Positions 14,841 to 21,806 of a stretch of 25,303 nt of DNA are shown here, in pieces. The DNA comes from DATARH01 sp038228485 (GTDB lineage: Bacteria > Pseudomonadota > Alphaproteobacteria > ATCC43930 > CGMCC-115725), in NCBI GenBank assembly GCA_038228485.1, contig JBBRPG010000038.1:1-25303 (forward strand). Reading direction: 5' to 3'. A program made the translations under genes and the position numbers. The first letter of the stretch is position 1; every line of letters starts with the position of its first letter. The notes beneath the pieces are model-generated. The model had not been told where the DNA came from. It saw only the letters and a program-made list of their open reading frames with translations, and did no database searches.

Positions 14841-14931
14841 GTCATTGCGAGCGGAGCGAAGCAATCTCGATCCGCCTTGGCCCATTACTGCGGGAGATTG
14901 CCGCGTCGTGCTGAGCGCTCCTCGCAATGAC
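14841..14931. repeat. Intergenic palindromic repeat with GTCATTGCGAG ends
   Basis: The element begins GTCATTGCGAG at 14841 and ends CTCGCAATGAC at 14931, an exact 11-base terminal inverted repeat. Inside, GCAATCTC and GAGATTGC form a second pair. The wording (cattgcgagcggagcgaagcaatctc) is a well-known dispersed repeat in many proteobacteria. It sits between convergent genes, seven bases after the SnoaL-like stop and seven before the amidase stop, where it may also act as a bidirectional terminator. Confidence 0.85.
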
Positions 14932-14937
14932 GAGCGC

Positions 14938-15756
14938 TTAATTCACCCGCCGGTAATTCCGGAAGCGATCGCGCCGGGCGGCGTCGAGCGCGGCGGTCGA
15001 GGCGTCGTAGAGCTGCGCCGCTTCGGTGAGGCGGCCGGAGGTTTCGCCGTCGAGCCTGCCGTCCCAGCGCTCCGGGCGAAACCGGCGTTGGAACGCGGCC
15101 AGCGGCGGCGCTTCGTTGCCGGGCACCACCTCATAGCCGATGCGGGCGAGGTCGGAGAGGGCGCGGGCGCGCTCGACGATGCCGACCCCGCGGCCGCGGC
15201 GGCGGCGCAATCCGGGGTCCGGCTCGGGCCACAGCCCGATCCCGGCGCGCGCCAGGCGCGGCCAGTCGAACAGCTCGCCGGGATCGGCCTTGCGGGTGGG
15301 CGCGATGTCGGAGTGGCCGACGATGCGGTGCGCCGGTATTCGGCGGCGCGCGACGATGTCGCGGCACAGCGCCTCGACCGCCTGCATCTGCGCTTCAGGA
15401 AACGCGCGATAGCCCCATTCGTGGCCGGGATTGACGATCTCGATGCCGATCGAGACGGTGTTGAGCCCGGTCTCGCCCATCCAATACGAGACCCCGGCAT
15501 GCCAGGCGCGGCGTTCCTCCGGCGCCAGGCGCCACACCGCGCCATCCTCCTCGACGACATAGTGCGAGCTGACCTTCGCGGCGGGATCGCACAGCCGGTC
15601 GAGCGCCGCCGCGGCGCTCTGCATGCCGGTATAGTGCAGCACCAGCATGTCGATGCGCGGGGGCCCGCCGCCGAGGGTGCCGGCCGCCTCGCCGCGGCTG
15701 TCGTGGTTGGGCGACGGGCGCTCGCGGATCGCGAGCCCGCTGGCGCTGGGCGTCAT
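14938..15756 (-). CDS. N-acetylmuramoyl-L-alanine amidase, AmiD/AmpD type
   Basis: Zinc amidase (Amidase_2 family) that cuts between MurNAc and the stem peptide, in recycling or cell-wall turnover. The 272 residues show RPSPNHDSRG (13-21), the first zinc ligand H41 in LVLHYTGM, SSHYVVEEDGAVWRLAPEERRAWHAG (63-88), catalytic E106 in IGIEIVN, the second and third ligands H148 and D158 in VGHSDIAPTRKADPG, with K156. The C-terminal 70 residues (FQRRFRPERWDGRLDGETSGRL) resemble a degenerate peptidoglycan-binding segment, as in AmiD. No signal peptide or lipobox is visible in the first 30 residues, so it may act in the cytoplasm like AmpD. Its ATG overlaps the stop of the upstream TerB-DnaJ gene by four bases. 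Confidence 0.93.
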   Translation of the reverse strand: MTPSASGLAIRERPSPNHDSRGEAAGTLGGGPPRIDMLVLHYTGMQSAAAALDRLCDPAAKVSSHYVVEEDGAVWRLAPEERRAWHAGVSYWMGETGLNTVSIGIEIVNPGHEWGYRAFPEAQMQAVEALCRDIVARRRIPAHRIVGHSDIAPTRKADPGELFDWPRLARAGIGLWPEPDPGLRRRRGRGVGIVERARALSDLARIGYEVVPGNEAPPLAAFQRRFRPERWDGRLDGETSGRLTEAAQLYDASTAALDAARRDRFRNYRRVN

Positions 15757-16529
15757 GCCCGGGAGGCCGCTTCCTTGGTCAACCGGTCGTGCGCGGCGTT
15801 GATGCGGGCGACCCGGGCGGTGGCGCGGGCCAGGAATTCCGGCGGAAGACCCTGCGACACCAGCAGGTCGGGGTGGTTCTCGCGCGCCAGCCGGCGGTAG
15901 GCGAGGCGGATCTCCTCAGCCGAGGCGCCGGCGGCGAGGCCGAGGATCGCGAGCGGATCGTCAGCGGCCTCGACCAAATCGCTCCCCCGGGACGCGCCGA
16001 GATGGGTCGCGCGGATACGGTCGTAATCGGCGGCGCCGAACCCGAACAGGTGCGCCACCTCGCGCAGATAGGCGTCCTCGGCGGCGCAGACCTCGCCGTC
16101 GGCCATCGCGATGTGGAACAGCCCGCCGAGCAGGTCTTCGAGCACGGCGCGGTCGTCGGCGAACAGCCGCGCGACCTGGCGGGCATAGCTCTCGAACCCG
16201 TGGGTGCTGCGCCGCGCCAAGTCGAAAATCAGGCGGACATGGTCTTCTTCGCCGGGCGGCGTGCGGAACACCTCGTTGAAAGCGGCGACCTCGTCGCGGG
16301 TCACCTCGCCGTCGGCCTTGGCCATCTTGGCGCCGAGCGCGATGCACGCAATCGTGAACGTGATCCGCCGGCGCGGGTCGCCGTGCCCGTTATCGGCGGG
16401 GCCGCCGGCTTGGTCGGCCGCGATGTGCCAATGCGGCAGGTGCTCGGCCACCCGCGCCAGCAGATGACCCAGCGGCCCGCCGAACGACAGGTGGCGGGCT
16501 CCGACGAGAATGCGGCCGACGACGCTCAT
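15753..16529 (-). CDS. TerB-DnaJ co-chaperone (DjlA-like), no membrane anchor
   Basis: A 258-residue J-domain protein with a TerB/DjlA-type helical domain at about 55-165 (IACIALGAKMAKADGEVTRDEVAAF; GLFHIAMADGEVCAAEDAYLREVAHLFG) and a J-domain at about 190-255 carrying HPD at 219-221 (RRLARENHPDLLV). It matches the layout of DjlA except that I see no transmembrane helix at the start; the first 50 residues are His- and Gly-rich, so it is probably soluble. It should stimulate a DnaK-type chaperone; the client is unknown. The start ATG at 16529 is chosen over an upstream reading of 33 residues that has no family resemblance. The stop overlaps the amidase start by four bases (ATGA), so the two are translationally coupled, an arrangement seen in many alphaproteobacteria. 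Confidence 0.9.
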   Translation of the reverse strand: MSVVGRILVGARHLSFGGPLGHLLARVAEHLPHWHIAADQAGGPADNGHGDPRRRITFTIACIALGAKMAKADGEVTRDEVAAFNEVFRTPPGEEDHVRLIFDLARRSTHGFESYARQVARLFADDRAVLEDLLGGLFHIAMADGEVCAAEDAYLREVAHLFGFGAADYDRIRATHLGASRGSDLVEAADDPLAILGLAAGASAEEIRLAYRRLARENHPDLLVSQGLPPEFLARATARVARINAAHDRLTKEAASRA

Positions 16530-16698
16530 TGCCCCATATACAACGCTTTCCCGCGCCGGTCGATTGTTGCGGCAGCGGCAACCGCCCTCCCTCCACCGGC
16601 GGTTTTCGGCGAGCGGCGTTGCCCTCACCGCCGGTTTAATCCCGGCCCCGCCTTGCCCGCGAAGCCCGCCGAGGCCATTGCAATAGCCGGGGCTTTGG

Positions 16699-16793
16699 CT
16701 AGTGTGCGATCCGAAATTCGCCTTATTTCGACGCGACGCTGCGAGCGAATTTCGGATTAAAGCCGCGCTAGTCTTTGTTGGAACCTAGTGTGC
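16699..16793. repeat. Inverted repeat with flanking 9-base direct repeats upstream of the CtpA-like gene
   Basis: ATCCGAAATTCGC (16709-16721) and its exact complement (16745-16757) form a 13-bp stem with a 23-base loop. The word CTAGTGTGC occurs at 16699-16707, next to the left arm, and again at 16785-16793, 27 bases after the right arm. It lies between the divergent DjlA-like and CtpA-like genes. A small non-autonomous element or an operator pair are both possible. The rest of the 290-base gap shows nothing clear. Confidence 0.55.
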
Positions 16794-16819
16794 ACACGCT
16801 TTCATGGAGATCGACGCGC

Positions 16820-18199
16820 ATGCGCAAATGGGTGCCGACACTGGTGCTGCTGGCGCTGCTGGCGCCCGCCCCCGCTCTTCCGCAAACGGCAAAGAGCAGC
16901 AAGGGCGGTGTCTACGAGCAGCTCAACCTGTTCGGCGAGGCGTTCGAGCGCATCCGTCAAGATGCGGTCGAGCCGGTCGCCGACCACCGGCTGATCGAAA
17001 CCGCGATCACCGGGATGCTCGCCGGCCTCGACCCGCACTCGGTCTATCTCAGCGAAGAGGAATACAAGGCGCAGCAGGCCCCCGTCGCCGGCGATGGCAA
17101 TGTCGGCTCGGTCGGGCTGGTGCTGACGCTCGACAGCGGGCAGTTGAAGGTGGTGTCGCCGCGCGACGGCTCACCGGCCGCCTCTGCCGGGATCAAGCCC
17201 GGCGAGACCATCTACGCGATCGACAAGGAACCGGTCTTCGACCTGACCCTGACCGAGGTCGAGCAACGCCTGCGGGGCGCGGTCGACAGCGAGGTCACGC
17301 TGACCCTGCGCCGCGGCACCGGCAGCCCGGTCGACATCAAGATGACGCGGGCGGCGGTGAAACTCACGCTGGTCGCCTCGCATCTCGAAACCGGCAATAT
17401 CGGCTACATCCGCCTCGCCGGGTTCGACCAGGGAACCCAGGCGGCCCTGACGACCGCGGTCCAGGAGCTCCAGCAGCAAGCAAGCAAGGGCCTGATCGGC
17501 TATGTCGTCGATCTGCGCAACAACCCCGGCGGCGATTTCGACGCGGCGGTGGCGGCGGCCGATGCCTTTCTCGAGCACGGCGACATCGCCGTCATCAAGG
17601 GGCGCAAGAACGACAGCGCCAAGAAGATCGCCGCCACGCCGGGCGACGTCGCCAAGGGGTTGCCGATCGTCGCGCTGGTCAACGGCGGCACCGCGCGCGA
17701 GGCCGAGCTTGTCGCCGGCGCGCTGCAGGACAATCACCGCGCCGTGCTGGTCGGCACCAAGACTTTCGGCGAAAGCTCGATCGAGACCGTGATCCCGCTC
17801 AACGGCAACGGCGCCATCCGCCTGACCACCGCCCGCTTTACCACGCCGAGCGGCAAGGCGATCCAGGGCAAGGGGCTCGACCCCGACCTCGCCGTCTCGC
17901 CGCTAAAGCTGGCGCGGCTGGCTCAGGGGATGAGCCGGCACGAGGCCGACCTGCGCGGCGCCTTGAAGAACACCGACCCGACGCCGGCCGCCAAGACGCC
18001 GGCGACGGCAGGCAATCCGCCGGCCGCGCCGCCGGATAAATCCGCCCCGGCGGCCAATGCCAACGGCACCCCGGCCAAGCCCGATCCCAAGGAATCGGTC
18101 GCCAGCGGCGATCTCGGCACCGCCGAGGACGAGCAGCTGATCCAGGCGCTCGACGTGCTGCGCGGCCTCGCGCTGGTCACCGCCCGCAACACGCGCTGA
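16820..18199 (+). CDS. CtpA-like S41 peptidase homologue with a lost catalytic triad
   Basis: Secreted protein of 459 residues from the ATG at 16820. It has a signal peptide (MRKWVPTLVLLALLAPAPAL), a helical start (VYEQLNLFGEAFERIRQDAVEP), a PDZ domain (about 94-175, with SPAASAGIKPGETIYAIDKEPV) and an S41 domain (about 185-360, YVVDLRNNPGGDFDAAV). After a Pro/Ala-rich stretch (386-425) it ends DEQLIQALDVLRGLAL, the C-terminal helix usual in alphaproteobacterial CtpA. The fold is intact but the active site is not: the segment that reads GSASASEI in active enzymes is GTAREAEL here (Arg293 for the nucleophilic Ser), and FGKGSVQ is FGESSIE (Glu318 for the Lys and Glu322 for the Gln). The Arg293-Glu318 spacing of 25 equals the Ser-Lys spacing of active enzymes. 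It should bind C-terminal tails without cleaving; a regulatory role is inferred. A reading from 16775 adds 15 residues and hides the signal peptide. Confidence 0.93.
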   Translation: MRKWVPTLVLLALLAPAPALPQTAKSSKGGVYEQLNLFGEAFERIRQDAVEPVADHRLIETAITGMLAGLDPHSVYLSEEEYKAQQAPVAGDGNVGSVGLVLTLDSGQLKVVSPRDGSPAASAGIKPGETIYAIDKEPVFDLTLTEVEQRLRGAVDSEVTLTLRRGTGSPVDIKMTRAAVKLTLVASHLETGNIGYIRLAGFDQGTQAALTTAVQELQQQASKGLIGYVVDLRNNPGGDFDAAVAAADAFLEHGDIAVIKGRKNDSAKKIAATPGDVAKGLPIVALVNGGTAREAELVAGALQDNHRAVLVGTKTFGESSIETVIPLNGNGAIRLTTARFTTPSGKAIQGKGLDPDLAVSPLKLARLAQGMSRHEADLRGALKNTDPTPAAKTPATAGNPPAAPPDKSAPAANANGTPAKPDPKESVASGDLGTAEDEQLIQALDVLRGLALVTARNTR

Positions 18200-18200
18200 G

Positions 18201-18220
18201 CGCTCGTCAGGCGACGAGCG
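18201..18220. terminator. Hairpin between convergent ctpA-like and higA genes
   Basis: CGCTCGTC (18201-18208) pairs with GACGAGCG (18213-18220) around AGGC. The stem starts right after the TGA of the CtpA-like gene and includes the higA stop. It has no T-run on either side, so any termination role is weakly supported. Confidence 0.35.
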
Positions 18221-18509
18221 GCTGGATCGCGGCGATTTTCTCGCCCATTTTAGCACGCGCGATCTTGGCTTCGTAATGGGTTTGCAGGTTCCTCCAATAG
18301 CGCTCGCCGGTGCCGAACGCCTTGCCGAGCCGCATCGCCATTTCCGCGCTGACCCCGCGCTCGCCCTTGATGATCATGGTGATCGCATTGGGCGGCACGC
18401 CGACATGTCGGGCGAACTTTCGCGCGCTGAGGCCGAGCGCCGTCAGCTCATCGGCGAGGAATTCGCCCGGGTGGACGGCGGGGAGGTTGTCGATCGCCGG
18501 GAAGGTCAT
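18207..18509 (-). CDS. higA: HigA-family antitoxin (XRE helix-turn-helix)
   Basis: Antitoxin and operator-binding protein of a HigBA-type system, 100 residues from the ATG at 18509, with GGG eight bases before it. It starts FPAIDNLPAVHPGEFLADELTALGLSARKFARHVGVPPN, carrying the diagnostic HPGEFLxxEL of HigA proteins and an XRE helix-turn-helix (about 27-65; GVPPNAITMIIKGERGVSAEMAMRLGKAFG), ending in YWRNLQTHYEAKIAR. In normal higBA operons the toxin gene stops within a few bases of this start; here the toxin is 541 bases upstream and the gap contains a different gene. The antitoxin itself looks intact. An upstream 29-residue extension (MRFFWVL...) lies in the inserted DNA and is rejected. Confidence 0.9.
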   Translation of the reverse strand: MTFPAIDNLPAVHPGEFLADELTALGLSARKFARHVGVPPNAITMIIKGERGVSAEMAMRLGKAFGTGERYWRNLQTHYEAKIARAKMGEKIAAIQPLVA

Positions 18510-18542
18510 AACGGCACCCTTTCGGGCTAGGAGCGAGATATC

Positions 18543-19091
18543 GTGACGGCTAGCCGTAATCGAAAGCCCGCAGCGCAAGACCCAGAAAAAACGCATAGCG
18601 AATCCGACAGAAACAACGAAATCCCCGACTTCAGGTTAATTTTACAGCGCATATTAATAGGACTGGCAGCATCAAGTATGCTGATAACGGCCGCTGGTTT
18701 GAGCGGATTGCCATCGACGTCCTGCACTGCATTGGCAGAGACGTATGGCCGCGCAATTACGAATTTTGGGTTCGATGCATTAGCGAGTATGAGCGTTCTT
18801 GTATTTATTTTGTTTATGCAAGAAGCATGGCGGCATCGCACACCGAAAAGCGACATACCGAGGTTTTTCCAGATAGCAATTGTTCTTATATCTAGTTTAG
18901 TCATTGCTATCTTTATGGCAGATTCGATTACTGGTACGGAGAATTTAAATATTTCGGTGCATCATTGTTTGATAGGCACTGATTCAAAACTTACAGAAAG
19001 GTTGCATAAACGTGTAAATCTCCATAGTTCTTACGATTTGAATTTTTTGTTTAAGACTTGCCGATGGACAGGGGGCCAGCCTTGCTCTTAA
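18543..19091 (+). CDS. Predicted three-helix membrane protein in AT-rich DNA inside the higBA locus
   Basis: A 182-residue protein I do not recognise. It begins at a GTG with AGGAG nine bases upstream. A polar start (about 1-28, DPEKTHSESDRNNE) is followed by hydrophobic helices at about 32-54 (LILQRILIGLAASSMLITAA), 77-94 (ALASMSVLVFILFMQEAW) and 108-127 (FFQIAIVLISSLVIAIFMAD), then a hydrophilic tail with ISVHHCLIGTDSKLTERLHKR. The DNA from about 18600 to 19055 is clearly AT-rich (about 40 percent GC by eye) against the GC-rich surroundings, which suggests transfer. It runs opposite to higA and higB; its last 41 bases overlap the 3' end of higB. Whether it is a real gene is supported by the ribosome binding site and hydrophobicity pattern, not by homology. 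Confidence 0.55.
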   Translation: MTASRNRKPAAQDPEKTHSESDRNNEIPDFRLILQRILIGLAASSMLITAAGLSGLPSTSCTALAETYGRAITNFGFDALASMSVLVFILFMQEAWRHRTPKSDIPRFFQIAIVLISSLVIAIFMADSITGTENLNISVHHCLIGTDSKLTERLHKRVNLHSSYDLNFLFKTCRWTGGQPCS

Positions 19092-19323
19092 TGAAGATGG
19101 TAAGCCGCCACCTGCGATCGATGCAGATGCTGTACTTTCCTGGTTCGCCGACTAGCGCCTTGAAATTGTTGGACGGCGGATTGCGAAGCTCGATCATGCG
19201 CTCCACGACCTGTAATTTGGTGATCGCCTTGACGGCTGCCCTCGCGCATTGCTCAAAGGCACGCACTCGGCGGCCCTCGACAAAGGCCGCTGTGTCGCGG
19301 TCGTGATAGTCGCGGATCGCCAT
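19051..19323 (-). CDS. higB: HigB/RelE-type toxin with replaced C-terminus
   Basis: A 90-residue protein starting MAIRDYHDRDTAAFVEGRRVRAFEQCARAAV and continuing KLQVVERMIELRNPPSNNFKALVGEPGKYSICIDRRWRL; the N-terminal R-D-Y/F-x-D-x-x-T, LRxPPxNxxxAL and GxYSIxIxxxWR words are those of HigB mRNA interferases. The family normally continues W-R-I-x-F and ends about 15 residues later in a D/E-rich VDYH. Here the tail is IFIKSKAGPLSIGKS, without the VDYH end, and the coding sequence stops where the AT-rich DNA begins. The end contributes to the active site in studied relatives, so it may be inactive. It has its own promoter (-10 at 19338-19343). The start codon at 19323 has no ribosome binding site, fitting a very short leader. 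Confidence 0.75.
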   Translation of the reverse strand: MAIRDYHDRDTAAFVEGRRVRAFEQCARAAVKAITKLQVVERMIELRNPPSNNFKALVGEPGKYSICIDRRWRLTIFIKSKAGPLSIGKS

Positions 19324-19337
19324 CGGAGCCGTGGGTC

Positions 19338-19366
19338 ATTATGTGGTACGTCACCCGTAACATCAA
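19338..19366 (-). promoter_or_regulatory. Promoter of higB
   Basis: On the minus strand, TTGATG (19361-19366) and CATAAT (19338-19343) are separated by exactly 17 bases; the -10 box matches TATAAT at five of six positions. The transcript would start about eight bases before the higB ATG. TACG-TCACC-CGTA (19347-19359) between the boxes is a short inverted repeat where HigA might bind; this is inferred. Confidence 0.55.
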
Positions 19367-19413
19367 CCGGCCCTTAAGGCCGCGTCGATAGCGGGATTTA
19401 TTAGGAGGCAAAA

Positions 19414-20340
19414 ATGCGCATTCTCGTGCTGGGGGCGGGGGCGGTCGGCGGCTATTTCGGCGGGCGGCTGGCCGAGGCCGGGCGCGACGTTACCTTTCTG
19501 GTGCGGCCGGCGCGCGCCGCGCTATTGCGCGAGCGGGGGCTCAAGGTCGCGAGCCCGCTCGGCGACATCACGGTCAAGCCGCAGCTCGCCACAACCGACA
19601 CTCTGGACGGCAGGTATGATCTCGTCATCGTCTCCGCCAAGCAATACGATCTCGACCAGGCGATCGACGCGATCCGCCCGGCGGTGGGGTCGCGCACCGC
19701 CGTGCTGCCGCTGCTCAACGGGTTGGTGCATCTCGACCGGCTCGAAGCCGAATTCGGCGCCGATGCGGTGCTGGGCGGCGTCGCCTATGTCGGCGCCAGC
19801 CTGCAGCCCGACGGCAGCATCCGGCACCACAACCGGCTGTCCGGCATCGTCTTCGGCGACCGCCCCGGCGGGATCAGCGAGCGCACCAAGGCGATCGCCG
19901 CCGAGTTCGCCGACACCAAGATCGACGCCCCGGGCAGCGACAATGTGATGCTCGCGATGTGGGAAAAATTCGCGATGATCACGACGATGGCCGGGATGAA
20001 CTGCATGATGCGCGGCACCATCGGCGAGATCGCGGCGACCGAGGACGGTTCTGCGCTGGCGCTGCAGCTATTGGAGGAAAACCGGGCGGTCGCGACGGCG
20101 TCCGGGTCCGCGCCGCGGCAGGTCTGGCGCGACCAGATCGGCCAGATGCTGACCGAGAAGGGCAGCGTTAACAACGCCTCGATGCATCATGACCTCGCGC
20201 ACGGCTCGCGCACCGAGGCGGAGTGGATCCTCGGCGACATGCGCAAGCGCGCCATTGCGCTCGGCGTGGCGACGCCGCTGCTGCGCACCGCCTACGCCCA
20301 CCTCCAGGTCTACGAGAACCGGCTCAAGGCCGCGCGCTAA
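19414..20340 (+). CDS. Ketopantoate reductase family protein (PanE/ApbA)
   Basis: NADPH-dependent 2-dehydropantoate 2-reductase family, 308 residues. The Rossmann start MRILVLGAGAVGGYFGGRL has the GxGAxGxxxG motif; LLNGLVHLDRL (100-110) and GGVAYVGASL (121-130) follow, with the catalytic Lys185 in MWEKFAM and Glu268 in RTEAEWILGD matching Lys176 and Glu256 of E. coli PanE. Asn102 in LNG is also present. The family includes true PanE for coenzyme A synthesis and paralogues acting on other 2-oxo acids; several copies per alphaproteobacterial genome are usual and no other pantothenate gene is nearby, so the symbol is left blank. The start is well defined by AGGAGG (19403-19408) five bases before the ATG. 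It is convergent with the MFS gene, 11 bases apart. Confidence 0.92.
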   Translation: MRILVLGAGAVGGYFGGRLAEAGRDVTFLVRPARAALLRERGLKVASPLGDITVKPQLATTDTLDGRYDLVIVSAKQYDLDQAIDAIRPAVGSRTAVLPLLNGLVHLDRLEAEFGADAVLGGVAYVGASLQPDGSIRHHNRLSGIVFGDRPGGISERTKAIAAEFADTKIDAPGSDNVMLAMWEKFAMITTMAGMNCMMRGTIGEIAATEDGSALALQLLEENRAVATASGSAPRQVWRDQIGQMLTEKGSVNNASMHHDLAHGSRTEAEWILGDMRKRAIALGVATPLLRTAYAHLQVYENRLKAAR

Positions 20341-20351
20341 CGGCGGCGGCG

Positions 20352-21596
20352 TCAGCGCGCATTGGCCGGGGCGTTGAGCGGCCACAGCGCGTCGCGCCAG
20401 CGCAGCCCGATAGCGATGGTCAGCGCGCCGCCGACGAGGCAATAGACCGAAACCGTGGCGGCAAAGCCGATCCAGCCGATCAGCGCGCCGGCGAGCAGCA
20501 GCCCCGGCGGCACGCCGTAGATCGCCAGCGTCCGCACCCCCATCACCCGGCCGCGATAGCGCTCGCCGGCGCTGTGCAGCAGCAGCACCGACATCGGCAC
20601 CAGGCTCAGGCTCTGCGCTATGCCGGCGAGCAGCAGCGCCACGCGGGCGCTGCCCGGCTCGGGCATGTAGGCGAAGATCAGCAGCAGCGCGTACCAGAAC
20701 AGCGCGAAGACGATCATCATCCGCGCCGGGCGCAGCACCCGGCCGCCAACGCTGACGGTCACGGAGCCGATCAGCGAACCGAGCGCGAAGCTCGCCACCA
20801 GCATGCCGAGCCCGGTCTGATCGATGTGATAGACATCGCGGGCGACATAAGGCAGCAACCCGCTGGTGAACGGAAACGCGGTCAGGTTCACCAGCAGCGC
20901 CAGCCAGATCGAAGCGAGCGATATCGGCGTGTCCCAGACATAGGAGAGCCCGTCGACAAGGTCGCGCCATACGCTCACGCCGGCGGCGGCAACGCGGCGG
21001 CGGGAGCTGCCGATGCCCAGCGTCAGCAGAAAGCCGCAGCCGTAGAACAGGCTTACCGCCAGATACGCCGCCCCGATGCCGAACGCGGCAAACAACCCGG
21101 CGCCGACCAGCGAGCCGGCGATGCGCGCCGAATCCTGGGTGGTGCGCAGCACCCCCATCGTCGCCATCAGCCGGTCGGACGGCATGTTTTCGGCGACCAG
21201 CGCGTTGCGCATCGTCTGGTCCGACTGGCGCAGCAGCCCGGCCGCCGTCGCGATCACAAACACCTGCAACGGATGCAGCGCGCCGGTGAAGGCGAGCGTC
21301 ATCATCGTCAGCGCCAGTCCGGTATAGATCACCCGCATCGTGCAGAGCATGCGGCGATGGCCGATCCGGTCGCCGGCCATGCCGAACAGCGGCGCCAGCA
21401 AGGCGCCCAGATATTGCAGCGCCCAAAACACGCTGAGCAGCAGCACCGAGCCGGTCTCGACCAGGATGTACCAGCCGAGCACCAGGTTCTCCATCTCGAT
21501 GCCCCAGGACACCAAGAGGTCGGCCGGAAACTGAAAGCGGAAGCTGCGCACCTCGAACGGCGCAAGCAACGCGGACCGCGACAGCGCGCCGCTCAT
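20352..21596 (-). CDS. Major facilitator superfamily exporter (EntS-like group)
   Basis: Membrane transporter of 414 residues with about 12 hydrophobic segments and a central cytoplasmic loop near residues 200-225 (GSSRRRVAAAGVSVWRDLVDGLSYV). The loop between helices 2 and 3 has GMAGDRIGHRRML, a good match to the MFS motif G-x-x-x-D-R-x-G-x-R-R; the second half has the counterpart GERYRGRVMGVR near 345-356. The overall layout, with FRxxxxGxxxxSxG-like RSFRFQFPADLLVSWGIEM at the start, is like the MFS_3 / enterobactin-exporter-like group. The substrate cannot be told. The start ATG at 21596 has only a weak ribosome binding site. It is divergent from the pirin gene, 210 bases apart, and convergent with the reductase gene. 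Confidence 0.88.
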   Translation of the reverse strand: MSGALSRSALLAPFEVRSFRFQFPADLLVSWGIEMENLVLGWYILVETGSVLLLSVFWALQYLGALLAPLFGMAGDRIGHRRMLCTMRVIYTGLALTMMTLAFTGALHPLQVFVIATAAGLLRQSDQTMRNALVAENMPSDRLMATMGVLRTTQDSARIAGSLVGAGLFAAFGIGAAYLAVSLFYGCGFLLTLGIGSSRRRVAAAGVSVWRDLVDGLSYVWDTPISLASIWLALLVNLTAFPFTSGLLPYVARDVYHIDQTGLGMLVASFALGSLIGSVTVSVGGRVLRPARMMIVFALFWYALLLIFAYMPEPGSARVALLLAGIAQSLSLVPMSVLLLHSAGERYRGRVMGVRTLAIYGVPPGLLLAGALIGWIGFAATVSVYCLVGGALTIAIGLRWRDALWPLNAPANAR

Positions 21597-21806
21597 CGGC
21601 CGCTCTGCATGCGTTTCTCCCTGGCGTCGATTATTGTCCGCCGAAGGGCGGGCGGGAATGCCTAGGATTTCATCACAGGCATGGAGAGCATGCTTCCGGC
21701 TCCGGCATCAACCGGCGATTTGGCTGCCATGCCATTCGCGGCGGTGGCGGTTGGCCGGGCGCTCCCCCATCTATCGGCGAACCTCCCCATCCGATGGAAT
21801 CTGACC

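Noticed and set aside
18527..18904. A 125-codon minus-strand frame inside the AT-rich DNA
   Set aside because: It overlaps the 182-residue plus-strand gene, shows no hydrophobic pattern or recognisable motif, and has no convincing ribosome binding site.
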